DNA of 64,000 nt. It comes from CAZDWZ01 sp964509425. Its GTDB lineage: Bacteria; Bdellovibrionota_C; UBA2361; SZUA-149; CAZDWZ01. Below, in pieces: positions 54,471-63,348 of this stretch. Under the pieces are notes generated by a model. The model was not told the DNA's origin. It did not search any database and saw nothing but the letters and a program-made list of their open reading frames with translations. The first letter of the stretch is position 1; every line of letters begins with the position of its first letter. The stretch spans positions 1 to 64,000 of the forward strand of contig CAZDWZ010000011.1 in the NCBI GenBank assembly GCA_964509425.1. Reading direction: 5' to 3'. The translations under genes and the position numbers were made by a program.

Positions 54471-54998
54471 TCATTTCGGGCTTGAGAAAGGCCTCGAGCG
54501 GCGAGCATTCAGGAGCAGATTAAAAAGCGATCGGTCAAACGTAGGTTTCTCCTCCAAAGTCCAGTCGGCGAGAGCTTTGGGATTATCTGGAAATGAAAAG
54601 TCCTGAATCACATCTCCTCGTTTCACTTTTGGAACAAAGATGGTTCGATGCTCTCCCGCAGGAATTTTCAGTTCCCCGAGCCTCTTCGCCGAAGCATCTG
54701 GGAAGCGATAACTCTCAATCCGCACGACGACCGGAAAGGGACTGTGGTTTTTTACGGTGATCTTTTCGACAACCTCATCGGTGTCGAGAATTGGCGCATT
54801 TAAGAACGGCGCCGGGGCGTAGAATGCAACTTGAAAGGGCTCCATCTGTGAGCTCGGAAGTTGCTGAACAAACGTTTGGAGATACCCGAGCTCTTCCAAG
54901 GTCATGGCGGAGAGCGGAGAGGTTTGAGCAACGGAAGCTGCCGGCTCAGAGAACAGCGCAGATATTCCGAACAGACAGGCACTAAGGACGAGTCGCAT
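54471..54998 (-). CDS. Periplasmic hypothetical protein
   Basis: The preferred start is ATG 54998, giving 175 residues with a signal peptide (RLVLSACLFGISALF, cut near SVAQ). The mature part is a compact beta-rich domain with EKITVKNHSPFPVVVRIESY and GELKIPAGEHRTIFVPKVKR, resembling an immunoglobulin-like or chaperone-usher-type fold, but no family is assigned. It has no cysteines in the mature part. Confidence 0.65.
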   Translation of the reverse strand: MRLVLSACLFGISALFSEPAASVAQTSPLSAMTLEELGYLQTFVQQLPSSQMEPFQVAFYAPAPFLNAPILDTDEVVEKITVKNHSPFPVVVRIESYRFPDASAKRLGELKIPAGEHRTIFVPKVKRGDVIQDFSFPDNPKALADWTLEEKPTFDRSLFNLLLNARRSRPFSSPK

Positions 54999-55148
54999 TT
55001 CCGTAAGTTGCCGACGTTTCGATAAAAACATTCTCATCCCTCGTGTCGTCGTCCGTTCCCAGGCCCAACAGCATTATGAGCGCGGCGCAAACTGAAAAAT
55101 GACAAAGTTGAGACATTTGGGTGATTCTCGTTCCGCAGTCGCGTTTGT

Positions 55149-55325
55149 TTAATTGAGCACCACGCCGCAAACTTTCACGCAGCCTCGATAGTCATCGGCC
55201 GGCAGACAAACCACCGAGACCCCGGTCGCGCATATAATGAGAAGAAACGGCGGGAGGATGGGTGCCGCCGGAACGAGCGCTATGCCGACGGCCGGAAGGG
55301 CCAGGCCGGTCGTGATTCCAAGAAT
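55149..55325 (-). CDS. Start-less small hydrophobic frame overlapping upstream gene end
   Basis: About 58 codons read WKLILGITTGLALPAVGIAL, APILPPFLLIICATGVSVVC and end DDYRGCVKVCGVVLN. Coding character is strong, with a transmembrane helix and paired Cys, yet no ATG/GTG/TTG exists. The frame begins where the upstream membrane gene stops, so a rare ATT start or lost start codon is needed. It could be a paralogue or relict partner of the neighbouring membrane protein. Confidence 0.4.
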   Translation of the reverse strand: MLGITTGLALPAVGIALVPAAPILPPFLLIICATGVSVVCLPADDYRGCVKVCGVVLN

Positions 55326-55714
55326 TAATTTCCAGGAACAGGTCTGCTGAGCTTCGAGGCGAGGGTGACAATTTTCGCGAGTGCATACCCGGTCGAAACG
55401 CCAAGGGCAGAAACACCAAAATAAACATAGTCGACCGATGAAAGTTCCGGACCGATCATTCGAACGAGAGCAGCAGTGAACAGGAAGTTAATGAGAGATC
55501 TTTTCTCGAACCGGGGCGATCTCGCGGCGAGGACCATTCCCACGAGCGCACTGAAAATTAATGCCAACGGTATCGCCTGAATGACGAGAGCCTTCGCGTC
55601 ACATCCGGCAAGCTCTGATGCTCCAGAGCAGACACCGGGAGTAATCCAAAGGAATCCCTGAGAGATTCCTCCGGCGATCGAGATCGCAAGAGGAAGAATG
55701 CGTCGCTGTTTCAT
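55325..55714 (-). CDS. Small multi-pass membrane protein
   Basis: This 129-residue product has about four hydrophobic segments (LPLAISIAGGISQGFLWITP; ALVIQAIPLALIFSALVGMV; SLINFLFTAALVRMI; VYFGVSALGVSTGYALAKIV). Two cysteines lie in the first external loop (GVCSGASELAGCDA). No family is recognised. The end overlaps the start-less hydrophobic frame. Confidence 0.65.
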   Translation of the reverse strand: MKQRRILPLAISIAGGISQGFLWITPGVCSGASELAGCDAKALVIQAIPLALIFSALVGMVLAARSPRFEKRSLINFLFTAALVRMIGPELSSVDYVYFGVSALGVSTGYALAKIVTLASKLSRPVPGN

Positions 55715-55869
55715 TGCCCACCCAACGTGCTAGCGGCGTCGCCGTGTTCCGGATACGTCGATGCCTGTAAGGGTTATTCTGGAGATGATTTCCGGTGGTC
55801 CATTACGATTCGACCGAGATGAGAGCTGTTCGCAATGTAGAGGCGATTGGAGGGGGGTGCGACACGAGT

Positions 55870-57690
55870 CTATCGCAAGCAGCCGCTCGAGGGATCAGTG
55901 GGATCGGTGATTGTCCGACACTCCGGAAGCATCGGCACCGGACGGGTCGCTGCTCCGCTCCCTTCGTTCTCCGCAAAAACAATCGCGCGAAATTCTGCCT
56001 GATTACAGGATCTCGGGCCCGGCATTCGAGTAAGCACCGATCCCCACGGAAATCCGACACAGCCATCCACATCCCATGTTTGCAAGCCGGTTCGTCCGAG
56101 TCCGTAGCGAAGCGCAATCGGAATATCGGTGCGAAGCACTTGGCGGTCATTCCGGTCCCTGAATCGTCCGGTTCCCCAATACACCCCCAAGTTTGGCTCA
56201 CCAAGTGCATATCGCGTACGATTTATTCTCTGACAGAGAAGTCTCTGAGGGCAACTCTGACAACCCCACCCCGGAACCATACCGACGGCGATGGAATCTT
56301 CGGGACAAACATCCGTGCCCTCCACCGTCTGATCAAGCAAGATGTCCTCGGCTGGAAGAGGACAACAGGCAAAACGAGGGATCGCGCTAGCTGCCCATCG
56401 TTCCGAGTGCTTCGGAATACTTATTCCCATCAAGGCATGACCATTCGGGCAAGTAGCCGAACTTGCGCGCCAGAAAAAGATCGGATCGCCCGGCTGAAAT
56501 CCGAGACAGACATATGGCCCAGGACCTGAGGGGCCGATGCCGAACTTTTTTCCGAGCGCCGTTTCATGACCCTGGTGAATCGGAGTGGCGACATACGAGA
56601 TTGCGGTCGATGTTTTTCCGGCATCGCGAGCAAGCTCTCGCCCGGTTTCTTCGAAAAGATAGCCTTCCAGGTTGGGCATGGGAACATCCGCTGCGTCGTC
56701 AAGAAAACAAATACCTTGATCGTTTGTGACACAGACGTGGTCGGCCTTTGATTTGATCGCAACTCCCGAAAGACCTTTTGAGAGGCGAGCATACGCGACC
56801 GAGAGCACTCCCTCCGTGATTACCGTTGATACCACATCATCCGCACCGTCGCAGTCCATGTCGGCGAACACGACGGGTGTTCCGAAGAAATTTATGCCTG
56901 AGATACTTCGACTCAAACCGCCATACTTTGAACCGAGAGAAACCCACCACCCGGAGTATTCTCCCCCATAAGCGAGAAGATCGCTTCTTCCATCGCCGTT
57001 CAAGTCCGCAAAGCCCGCCGACCTCCAAATGGCGGTGGGTGGAAACTCAGTCCAGAGCCGCCGTTCGCCGTTTGCAGTTTCAAACGTCCACTTGTACGTG
57101 GTCTCATTATCCTGCGAGATCGAAACGACTCCAGCGCTCCCTGGTCCGATGCGCATCATAGGAACTGAAGGACCGCCCCGCTCTCCGCGATTGGTTGAAA
57201 CCACGTTGGGGCGCTCGATGAAGGCTCCACGTCCGTCCGAAATCAAAACGTGTAAAGTCCCGCCGGAGTCTGTAAAGCGAATGTCGTCCAATCCGTCGCC
57301 CTGAAGGTCAAGCGCTCGAAGCGTTGCCTCCGAAGGGGAGTTGATGGTGAAGCCTACCGGAGCAAATTTTTTAGAATCCGCGAGAAAAAGTTCGCTGCTT
57401 GCGGTGTTTCGGATCAGGAGCTCCGAACAGCCATCGTGAAGAAATCGTCCACCGGCAAGGACCTCGAAATTCGCGGTTCCCGCTGATATTGGAACACGAG
57501 CACTTTCAAACCGGGGGTTTTGAACCTCCGTACGTACGATAACCTTTGTCCGTTCGAAAACTTGCTCGACTTCTGCCAACGCAGAGCGGGGGAGAAGAGA
57601 ATAGAGGACGGCCAGCAGTAAAGCAGCCGAGCGGCATCGCTGAGAATAGGGATGGAGCGGCCGCGAAGCTTGTTGCATATTCATAGTCAT
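55870..57690 (-). CDS. Secreted FG-GAP/VCBS-repeat protein
   Basis: The preferred start is ATG 57690, giving 606 residues; longer and shorter starts are possible. A signal peptide (SAALLLAVLYSLLPRSALA) precedes a beta-propeller-type region with calcium-binding motifs (LDLQGDGLDDIRF; ADLNGDGRSDLLAYGG; ADMDCDGADDVVS). The C-terminal half is Cys-rich (FACCPLPAEDIL, GWGCQSCPQRLLCQ). Such repeats mediate adhesion or ligand binding outside the cell. Monocistronic; overlaps no other supported gene, and the start region faces the kinase gene divergently. Confidence 0.8.
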   Translation of the reverse strand: MTMNMQQASRPLHPYSQRCRSAALLLAVLYSLLPRSALAEVEQVFERTKVIVRTEVQNPRFESARVPISAGTANFEVLAGGRFLHDGCSELLIRNTASSELFLADSKKFAPVGFTINSPSEATLRALDLQGDGLDDIRFTDSGGTLHVLISDGRGAFIERPNVVSTNRGERGGPSVPMMRIGPGSAGVVSISQDNETTYKWTFETANGERRLWTEFPPTAIWRSAGFADLNGDGRSDLLAYGGEYSGWWVSLGSKYGGLSRSISGINFFGTPVVFADMDCDGADDVVSTVITEGVLSVAYARLSKGLSGVAIKSKADHVCVTNDQGICFLDDAADVPMPNLEGYLFEETGRELARDAGKTSTAISYVATPIHQGHETALGKKFGIGPSGPGPYVCLGFQPGDPIFFWRASSATCPNGHALMGISIPKHSERWAASAIPRFACCPLPAEDILLDQTVEGTDVCPEDSIAVGMVPGWGCQSCPQRLLCQRINRTRYALGEPNLGVYWGTGRFRDRNDRQVLRTDIPIALRYGLGRTGLQTWDVDGCVGFPWGSVLTRMPGPRSCNQAEFRAIVFAENEGSGAATRPVPMLPECRTITDPTDPSSGCLR

Positions 57691-57797
57691 TACATTCTGG
57701 AAACGATAGCCCACCGAGGCGGGAGAGGCTAGTGCTGCAATGAGTCCGAGTGAGAATTCACCGGGTGAGAGCACGAAAAAGGGTTGGTTCTAATCGA

Positions 57798-59306
57798 ATG
57801 AAAATTGAAACTCCCGCGGGTGGAAGCGCGCCGGCCCGGGTGATCACCCTGCACCGATTATTTGCCGCGGCACTCTTTTTGCTCCTCTTATCTGCCGCTG
57901 TCGCTCAAGCTCTGTACGTTTTCACCGAGGTGCGAAGGATCGCCTGGGAGTCCTCGGTCATGACCGCCGCGAGTATCGCGGATCGTTTCGTTCGTTCTCT
58001 GGCTCTCGAGCCTCACGGCGCAGTTCCCGCGGCCATGTTCGAAGCGGGAGTTCTTCGGAAGGCGTCTTTGGAATTTGCAGAGACGATGCCGGGTGCTGAC
58101 CTCTTTCTCGTGAGCGAAAGCGGCCAGATACTCGCGAATTTCAGCGAGCACAACACGATTCGACAAAAAATCGACCCGGCTCCGCTTCACGAATTTCTTC
58201 GCGTTCCGAGATCGACGGGTCCTTTGGTCTTTGGAGATGATCCGACGAGTCCAACCGGGACGACGCCATTCGTGTCGATACGTGTTCCTGGATTCGAACG
58301 GCCGACATTGTTGTACGTGGCGCTGCAGCGCACGTTTCTTCTCCGCTCACTTCGCTTCAAGTTCGACGAATATCTCCCGAAGCTCATTCTCGTGACCTTA
58401 GCAGCGCAGATTGCGACCGCAATCCTTGCGGCATTTCTCATCCGCCGCTTCCTCACACGTCGGCTCCGTTTGCTCTCGCAGGCTCTTGAGTCTTACCGCA
58501 GAGGGAAATACTCCGATCGAGTCGAGGTGAAGGGAAGCGATGAGGTCGCGGAGCTTGCATCGCTCGCGAATTCCATGGCTGATAAAATAGAGACCAGCAT
58601 CAGCGCGCTCGAAGACCGTGACCGGCTGCGGCGTGAGCTCATCGCGAACGTCTCGCATGACCTTCGCACTCCCGCGAGCGTACTCCAAGGCTACAGCTCG
58701 TTGCTTGTCGATCCCAGTCGAGAGTTGACTCATGAAGACAGAAAAGGCGTCTATTCCGCGATCGCCTCAGGCTCGCTCTCCCTCTCTCGACTTCTCGCGC
58801 AGCTTTGGGAATTATCAAGACTCGAAGCGAAAGAGCGAGTCCCGGAGCTCGAGACTTTCTGTGTCGGTGAGCTGGCCACGGAAGTGGCGGATCAACTGCG
58901 AGAGAAAGCTCGCACCCGAGATATCGAGATCGTGATCACTATACCCGAGCCGCCTCCCGCCGTAGTCGCCGACCCGTCGCTTATCATTCGAGCACTCACC
59001 AACCTGATTGAAAACGCCATTCACTACACTCCTTCAGGGGGAAGAGTAGAGATAGAGGTTGTGCCCGAAGCCGGTGGAGTCAGCGTGAGAGTTCATGACA
59101 CGGGTGCAGGTATATCCGAAGAGGACTTGACGAGAATCTTTGAACGAACGGTCCGCGTGAAGGGTGCGGAAACCGGACAGGAAGACTCCGGCGGTCTCGG
59201 ACTTGCTATCGTGAGACGAATTATGGAGCTCCACGGAATCGAAATTTCTGTTTCCAGCAAGGAAGCCGAGGGCAGCACGTTTGGGTTCGCGCTGCCACGC
59301 GCTTAA
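57798..59306 (+). CDS. Sensor histidine kinase
   Basis: The product has 502 residues from ATG 57798. Two transmembrane helices (LFAAALFLLLLSAAVAQALY and LILVTLAAQIATAILAAFLI) flank a periplasmic sensor of about 150 residues. HAMP, HisKA (NVSHDLRTPASVLQGY, phospho-acceptor His287) and HATPase_c follow, with N box TNLIENAIHYTPSGG, G1 VHDTGAGIS and G2 GGLGLAIV. The signal is unknown. Its partner regulator lies convergently downstream; their stops overlap by 4 bp, so expression of the two is not co-transcriptional. Confidence 0.93.
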   Translation: MKIETPAGGSAPARVITLHRLFAAALFLLLLSAAVAQALYVFTEVRRIAWESSVMTAASIADRFVRSLALEPHGAVPAAMFEAGVLRKASLEFAETMPGADLFLVSESGQILANFSEHNTIRQKIDPAPLHEFLRVPRSTGPLVFGDDPTSPTGTTPFVSIRVPGFERPTLLYVALQRTFLLRSLRFKFDEYLPKLILVTLAAQIATAILAAFLIRRFLTRRLRLLSQALESYRRGKYSDRVEVKGSDEVAELASLANSMADKIETSISALEDRDRLRRELIANVSHDLRTPASVLQGYSSLLVDPSRELTHEDRKGVYSAIASGSLSLSRLLAQLWELSRLEAKERVPELETFCVGELATEVADQLREKARTRDIEIVITIPEPPPAVVADPSLIIRALTNLIENAIHYTPSGGRVEIEVVPEAGGVSVRVHDTGAGISEEDLTRIFERTVRVKGAETGQEDSGGLGLAIVRRIMELHGIEISVSSKEAEGSTFGFALPRA

Positions 59307-60034
59307 CCGTCGGAGAAGTCGCTTGCTTCAGCGAATCGATAGCCAATCCCGTGTGCCGTCTTCACGAATATAGGATTCTCGGGATTCGGCTCAATCTTGA
59401 TTCGGAGCCGGCGAATATTGGAGGTGACCGTCGAGCTGTAGTTATCGATGTTGTAGCCCCACACTTCTTCTATCAACCGGGTTTTACTCACCGCGCTGCC
59501 GGGACGCGACGCGAGAAAATGTAGAAGACTGAACTCAAGAGCGGTCAGGTCGACTACTTTGCCGTCAAGCGTCACGGAGTGTTTCTCCGGATCGATTGCA
59601 AGGGGACCGAATTTAAGCACCCCCTTCAACACCGATTCCGGCGATTGCTGCGAGTATTTCGAACGCCGCAGCAGTGCGGAGATTCTGGCCTCCAGCTCCC
59701 GAACGCCGAAGGGTTTCGCGACATAGTCATCGGCACCGAGTTCCAGGCCGAGCACTTTATCGATTTCCTCCGCCCGTGCGGTAAGCATGAGGATCGGTGT
59801 TTGGTCGTTTTTCGCACGAAGTCGTTTACAAATCTCTAGTCCGCCGATTCCCGGTAAGCCGACGTCCAGGATGATCAGGTCATATTCGCCTTTTTCCGCG
59901 AGTCTCAAACCCAGCTCGCCATCAATCGCCGTCTCACTTTTATAGTGGAGTGATGCGACTGAGCGCTCGAGCAGATCGACGATCTTACTGTCGTCTTCGA
60001 TAATGAGAATGATTTTTGAACTACTTGAGGACAT
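59303..60034 (-). CDS. OmpR-family response regulator
   Basis: The preferred start is ATG 60034 (MSSSSKIILIIEDDSKIVDL), giving 243 residues. Receiver motifs are IIEDD at residues 10-14, phospho-acceptor Asp56 (LIILDVGLPG), the conserved Thr (LMLTARAEE) and Lys (VAKPFG). The winged-helix output domain includes LTALEFSLLHFLASRPG, EEVWGYN and the recognition helix VTSNIRRLRIKIE. It likely receives phosphate from the adjacent kinase. The convergent layout is unusual for such pairs. 60035-60481 has no gene I can support; the opposite long frame there lacks coding features. Confidence 0.94.
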   Translation of the reverse strand: MSSSSSKIILIIEDDSKIVDLLERSVASLHYKSETAIDGELGLRLAEKGEYDLIILDVGLPGIGGLEICKRLRAKNDQTPILMLTARAEEIDKVLGLELGADDYVAKPFGVRELEARISALLRRSKYSQQSPESVLKGVLKFGPLAIDPEKHSVTLDGKVVDLTALEFSLLHFLASRPGSAVSKTRLIEEVWGYNIDNYSSTVTSNIRRLRIKIEPNPENPIFVKTAHGIGYRFAEASDFSDG

Positions 60035-60481
60035 TCTGAATATTTTGATTCTAATTTGAACGAACGGCAAGGAGGAAAATCCGGCAGCGGCTCATTCAAG
60101 CCGACATCGGATCTCGATTCAGCGCTTTTTTCCCCGATAAACGAGGAAAAATTGCCGAGAAGAATAGAGTGACCGGACGTTTGGATATTTCATTCTTGAC
60201 TCCATGTCAGTGAATGTTCGCTTTTCCGATATGGAAAATGAATCCTGCAAAATTCCTGCGAAGGAAAAGAAAAATCCCTGAACGGCCAGGAAACACTGCG
60301 TGTGCTGCAGGAACTTCCCATACCTATCAGAGTTTCTCGTAGGAGGATCGAAGCGAAAATAGAGCACTCGTCGAGAGTGTTCTGATGAAAACGAACTTTC
60401 CGCACGTATCCCGATGCCAGCGAATAATTGAAGTAATGGTTTCAAGCCGAAGCCTTCCGACGAAGACGAAAGGAGTACTGA

Positions 60482-60736
60482 TTGTCTGCCAAGCGAAAGC
60501 CTCTCATCCGGAGTCTTTGCTGGAAGTGTAATAGGGTCCGAATCTGGACAACCGTCGACAGCTTCGATCCGAGGTCTCGGAGAAGACTCCACGGACTCTG
60601 CCCGCCTTGTAGCGGATTCCCCGCGACGTTCACGGGACCACGGCTCCCGCACCTGGGAGCTCAGAGGAAGAATCGAGCCGAGGAGGCAGACATCCAGTAC
60701 CACGGCGATGGTTCTCTGGATGAGGTTCATGACTGA
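60482..60736 (+). CDS. Small zinc-ribbon protein
   Basis: TTG start with AAGGAG 7 bases upstream decides this frame; the product has 84 residues. Two CxxC pairs (LCWKCNRVRIW and GLCPPCSGF) about 30 residues apart suggest a zinc-binding ribbon, followed by a basic then acidic tail (GAQRKNRAEEADIQYHGDGS). No family is recognised. It could be a small nucleic-acid or protein-binding factor. Confidence 0.5.
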   Translation: MSAKRKPLIRSLCWKCNRVRIWTTVDSFDPRSRRRLHGLCPPCSGFPATFTGPRLPHLGAQRKNRAEEADIQYHGDGSLDEVHD

Positions 60737-60900
60737 GGAAACCAGTCCGTCCGGCACACGACACGTGCCAAGTTTGTTTCACCAAGCCAAATATCGAGCG
60801 GTAATACGGAGTACGTTTTTGAGCTGTATTCTTGATGTATGAAAGCAGTATGAGGTGGGCTCAATACCTCTCCCGGTAAGGTTTTACTCAGGGAGAACGT

Positions 60901-61638
60901 ATGTCGATTCGAAAATTTCTCGCAACCGGCCCGGTTCAATTATCTTTCTTGATTGCGGCGCAGCTCGCACTCCTCTTGCTACTGGTCGCCTCGGCGTTCG
61001 CTGACTTTCAGTCGAACTCGATTCAAGAGCCGGTCGATCGCGACCTTCAGCGAAGGTATTGCGACGTCACCAATCCCGGGGGTTGGGGCCAGTATTACTG
61101 TGAACATCAAAACGATCCCGATGCATACGTCCTGGGATATCCCGGCGGGGTGGCGCAGGAGAACGGTCCGTATGTTCCGAAAACGGCCGGTGTTCGATGG
61201 GGCTATCTCTGTTGTCCGAAGGGTCAGCGCGGGACTGGGAAATGCGGCTACGGAGAGCAACTTTGCGAAGCAATTCCTCCCCCTCCAACGCCGACCCCGA
61301 CTCCTGTCCCGGTGAACAAGCCCCCATTAGATAAGGCGGTATCAACTTTTGCGGAGAGCTATGTGCAGGTAAACTTCGGTGACTGCCACACACGCGCGGC
61401 GAGCATCTGGTCTTACTTCGGATCATACTGCGAGCTTTTGAAGTTAAGCGGAGTGATTCATCAACGCGGCGCCTGTCTCAATCAAGCCCACGCACTCTGC
61501 AGAGAAGACAGCGATTTTATCCGATCAATCAGCGAAGCTTTCCCCTGCAACCTCGTGCCTGCGATGTTCGACAAACCTGTTCTCAGTCGCAGCTGCTTGA
61601 TTCAAGCGAACGTGGGCTGCTCAGCGTGTGATTATTAA
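60901..61638 (+). CDS. Secreted cysteine-rich protein with PTP linker
   Basis: GGGAG 4-6 bases before the ATG supports the start; the product has 245 residues. A signal peptide (FLIAAQLALLLLLVASAFA) precedes an N-terminal domain with six cysteines (YCDVTNPGGWGQYYCEHQ; LCCPKGQRGTGKCGY; QLCEAI), a short PPPPTPTPTPVPV linker and a C-terminal domain with eight (DCHTRAAS; YCELLKL; ACLNQAHALCRED; FPCNLV; SCLIQANVGCSACDY). It is a likely external disulfide-rich protein and the clearest two-domain member of the Cys-rich set. A perfect terminator follows. Confidence 0.78.
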   Translation: MSIRKFLATGPVQLSFLIAAQLALLLLLVASAFADFQSNSIQEPVDRDLQRRYCDVTNPGGWGQYYCEHQNDPDAYVLGYPGGVAQENGPYVPKTAGVRWGYLCCPKGQRGTGKCGYGEQLCEAIPPPPTPTPTPVPVNKPPLDKAVSTFAESYVQVNFGDCHTRAASIWSYFGSYCELLKLSGVIHQRGACLNQAHALCREDSDFIRSISEAFPCNLVPAMFDKPVLSRSCLIQANVGCSACDY

Positions 61639-61646
61639 CCGATGCT

Positions 61647-61677
61647 CCGCTCCTCTGGAAGAACTCCAGAGGAGCGG
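61647..61677 (+). terminator. Perfect hairpin terminator
   Basis: CCGCTCCTCTGG-AAGAACT-CCAGAGGAGCGG, 12 bp, 8 bp after the stop. 61678-61904 shows no gene. Confidence 0.85.
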
Positions 61678-61904
61678 GCTGAACATTGCAATCGCCTCTC
61701 GACGCTCTCCGTGGGAAATCTCTTTCTACTCCGAAGAAGGTCTCTCTCATGGTTGCGAGAGCATCCTCGGCATAAACCTTGAGACTCGCTCATTCTCAAG
61801 TGAATTCGCTTTGCCGATCCAACACATCTTTTCATTCCACGCCGTGGCCTGAGGAGCACGTGATTAGGTTCATTTGCCAAGGCTAAACGGGAAGCAGTTG
61901 CTGA

Positions 61905-61945
61905 GAGGAGTTAGCGCCGGCTGAGAACGGCCTGCGCTAACCCCT
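61905..61945. other. Strong hairpin just upstream of GC-rich gene
   Basis: GTTAGCGCCGG - 10-nt loop - CCTGCGCTAAC pairs 10 of 11 positions, with GAGG/CCTC extending the stem. It lies 36 bp before the start of a GC-rich gene that also has a hairpin behind it, so it may be an mRNA leader structure or the edge of an inserted unit. Confidence 0.5.
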
Positions 61946-61981
61946 CGAAACTCGAGTGGCGGCATCAACCAGGAGCGAGCG

Positions 61982-62488
61982 ATGACGAACGAGTACGTGT
62001 CCGTGGTGGAGGCGCTCCGGCGCTTGTCTACCGCCCTTCCCGGGGACCACGACCAGCCCTTTTGGTGGAGCGACGTGCTGGGGATCGGCCTCCAGCAGCC
62101 GCTCCTCGCGGTCCCCGAGGAGCCGGTCTACGCCCAGGGGCGGCTCTCGCAGGCCTGGCGGCGGTGGTGCGAGAGCTACGTGGCGCGGCCGGAGGCGGAG
62201 ATGCCGCAGCACCTCGCCGTGCGGCACTGCCTGTGGGCCGACAACTTCGTGCGGCTCGCGTGTCGGTTCCCGCTGGGGAGCTGGATCGCGCAGGGCTTGC
62301 TGAATGGGCTCGCGCTGACGCTCCGTGTGGGTGTGGGGATCCCGGAAGACCGCGAAGTGGCGGAGGTCCTCCGGGGTGCAGCCGCCTTGGCGCGCGGGGT
62401 GGGAAGCGAGGACCTCGCCGAAGAACTCCACGAACTCGGGAACGCGTTCGACGGGGAACCCGAGTACGAGATCCCGTCCCAGGAGTAA
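61982..62488 (+). CDS. Hypothetical protein, GC-rich class
   Basis: AGGAG 8 bases before the ATG fixes the start; the product has 168 residues. It is cytosolic, helical and Trp-rich (HDQPFWWSDVLGIGLQ, AWRRWCESYVA, HCLWADNFVRLACRF) with two Leu-rich helices. No family is recognised. Extremely high GC3 with sharp boundaries, hairpins on both sides and no partner gene: a textbook case of the one-gene GC-rich units in this window. Confidence 0.65.
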   Translation: MTNEYVSVVEALRRLSTALPGDHDQPFWWSDVLGIGLQQPLLAVPEEPVYAQGRLSQAWRRWCESYVARPEAEMPQHLAVRHCLWADNFVRLACRFPLGSWIAQGLLNGLALTLRVGVGIPEDREVAEVLRGAAALARGVGSEDLAEELHELGNAFDGEPEYEIPSQE

Positions 62489-62497
62489 TACTCGGGA

Positions 62498-62538
62498 GGG
62501 GAGAGGCGGTGCGAACGTTAGAAAACCCCGCCTCTCCC
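62498..62538 (+). terminator. Hairpin behind GC-rich gene
   Basis: GGGAGAGGCGG - 18-nt loop - CCGCCTCTCCC. A second hairpin, CGGAGAAACGG-TCCG-CCGTTTCTCCG, lies at 62570-62595. The rest of the gap to 62854 has no gene. Confidence 0.7.
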
Positions 62539-62854
62539 ACGAAGTGATCACGAAGCAACTGCTACCCCACGGAGAAACGGTCCGCCGTTTCTCCGAGGTT
62601 TCGCACGTGCTCCCTTCGAATTCTTGCGGCGTCTTTCGCCGTTTGGGAAACAGAATAAGAAAAATCGTCAGCAAAACAGGCGAGCTGTGCCTTTGGGCGA
62701 TCCCTCGCACTCGGCATTTCAGTTTTCACTGATGAGACCAACCCAAGCTGACAACCTGAGCTGGATCATTCCGATCTACCGGAAGCTGAACTACACGGTG
62801 AGTTCGTAGGCTAAACAATCAATATACTTTGCGAATGCGAAGAGGAGAAACGAT

Positions 62855-63103
62855 ATGAAGCGCGCCTTCATGACAGCTTTTGTGGTGTTAGTATTTTCTG
62901 CTTGCAGCAACAACAGCTCAAACCAGCGTTTTGACGACAAGGGCCAGCAAGATACCAGATCGTCGATGAAACGAGTTGAGCGGAATGCCGGGGAAATGGT
63001 GGAAGAGGCAAATCACGGGATCCAACGTGGCGTTAATGCTCTCGATAAGAGCTGGGAAACGCCTCGCGAGCGAGACACCGAAGATCGAGACGATAACCGT
63101 TAG
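62855..63103 (+). CDS. Small lipoprotein
   Basis: GAGGAG 8 bases upstream supports ATG 62855; the product has 82 residues. The signal ends in lipobox VFSAC, so the mature 66-residue protein is acylated. It is Asn/Ser- then charge-rich (KRVERNAGEMVEEANHGIQR), probably a helix in the periplasm. No family is recognised, though size and helix pattern recall small envelope-stress lipoproteins. 63104-63348 has no other gene. Confidence 0.7.
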   Translation: MKRAFMTAFVVLVFSACSNNSSNQRFDDKGQQDTRSSMKRVERNAGEMVEEANHGIQRGVNALDKSWETPRERDTEDRDDNR

Positions 63104-63348
63104 AAGGCGCCCCTCTTCCTCACTCTTACTGCGGGAGAGGTTACGGTTAGGTCCTATACCTGCTTTTACCCTCTCCCGTCTCTCCATTAATGCCGTATTC
63201 ACCTCTTCTTGGAAGAGTGGCTTTGATTCAGGGTTGCGGGACGAGCCGCACCTAGCAGATGCTTTGCGTCTCGAGTTATATCGATCAAGATTCTTCGTTT
63301 CCGTAGGAGCGGAAAACATCGCAATAAAACTCTTCGAGGCCCAAGCCT

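Noticed and set aside
60119..60757. Minus-strand open frame of 212 codons
   Set aside because: No coding features, low-complexity hydrophobic end; the plus-strand zinc-ribbon frame with a good ribosome binding site overlaps it.
61905..62595. GTTAGCG...CGCTAAC hairpin read as an integron attC site with a gene cassette
   Set aside because: The core triplets are in the wrong order for attC (GTT left, AAC right), the spacing is too short, and other GC-rich genes lack the motif. No integrase gene is in view.
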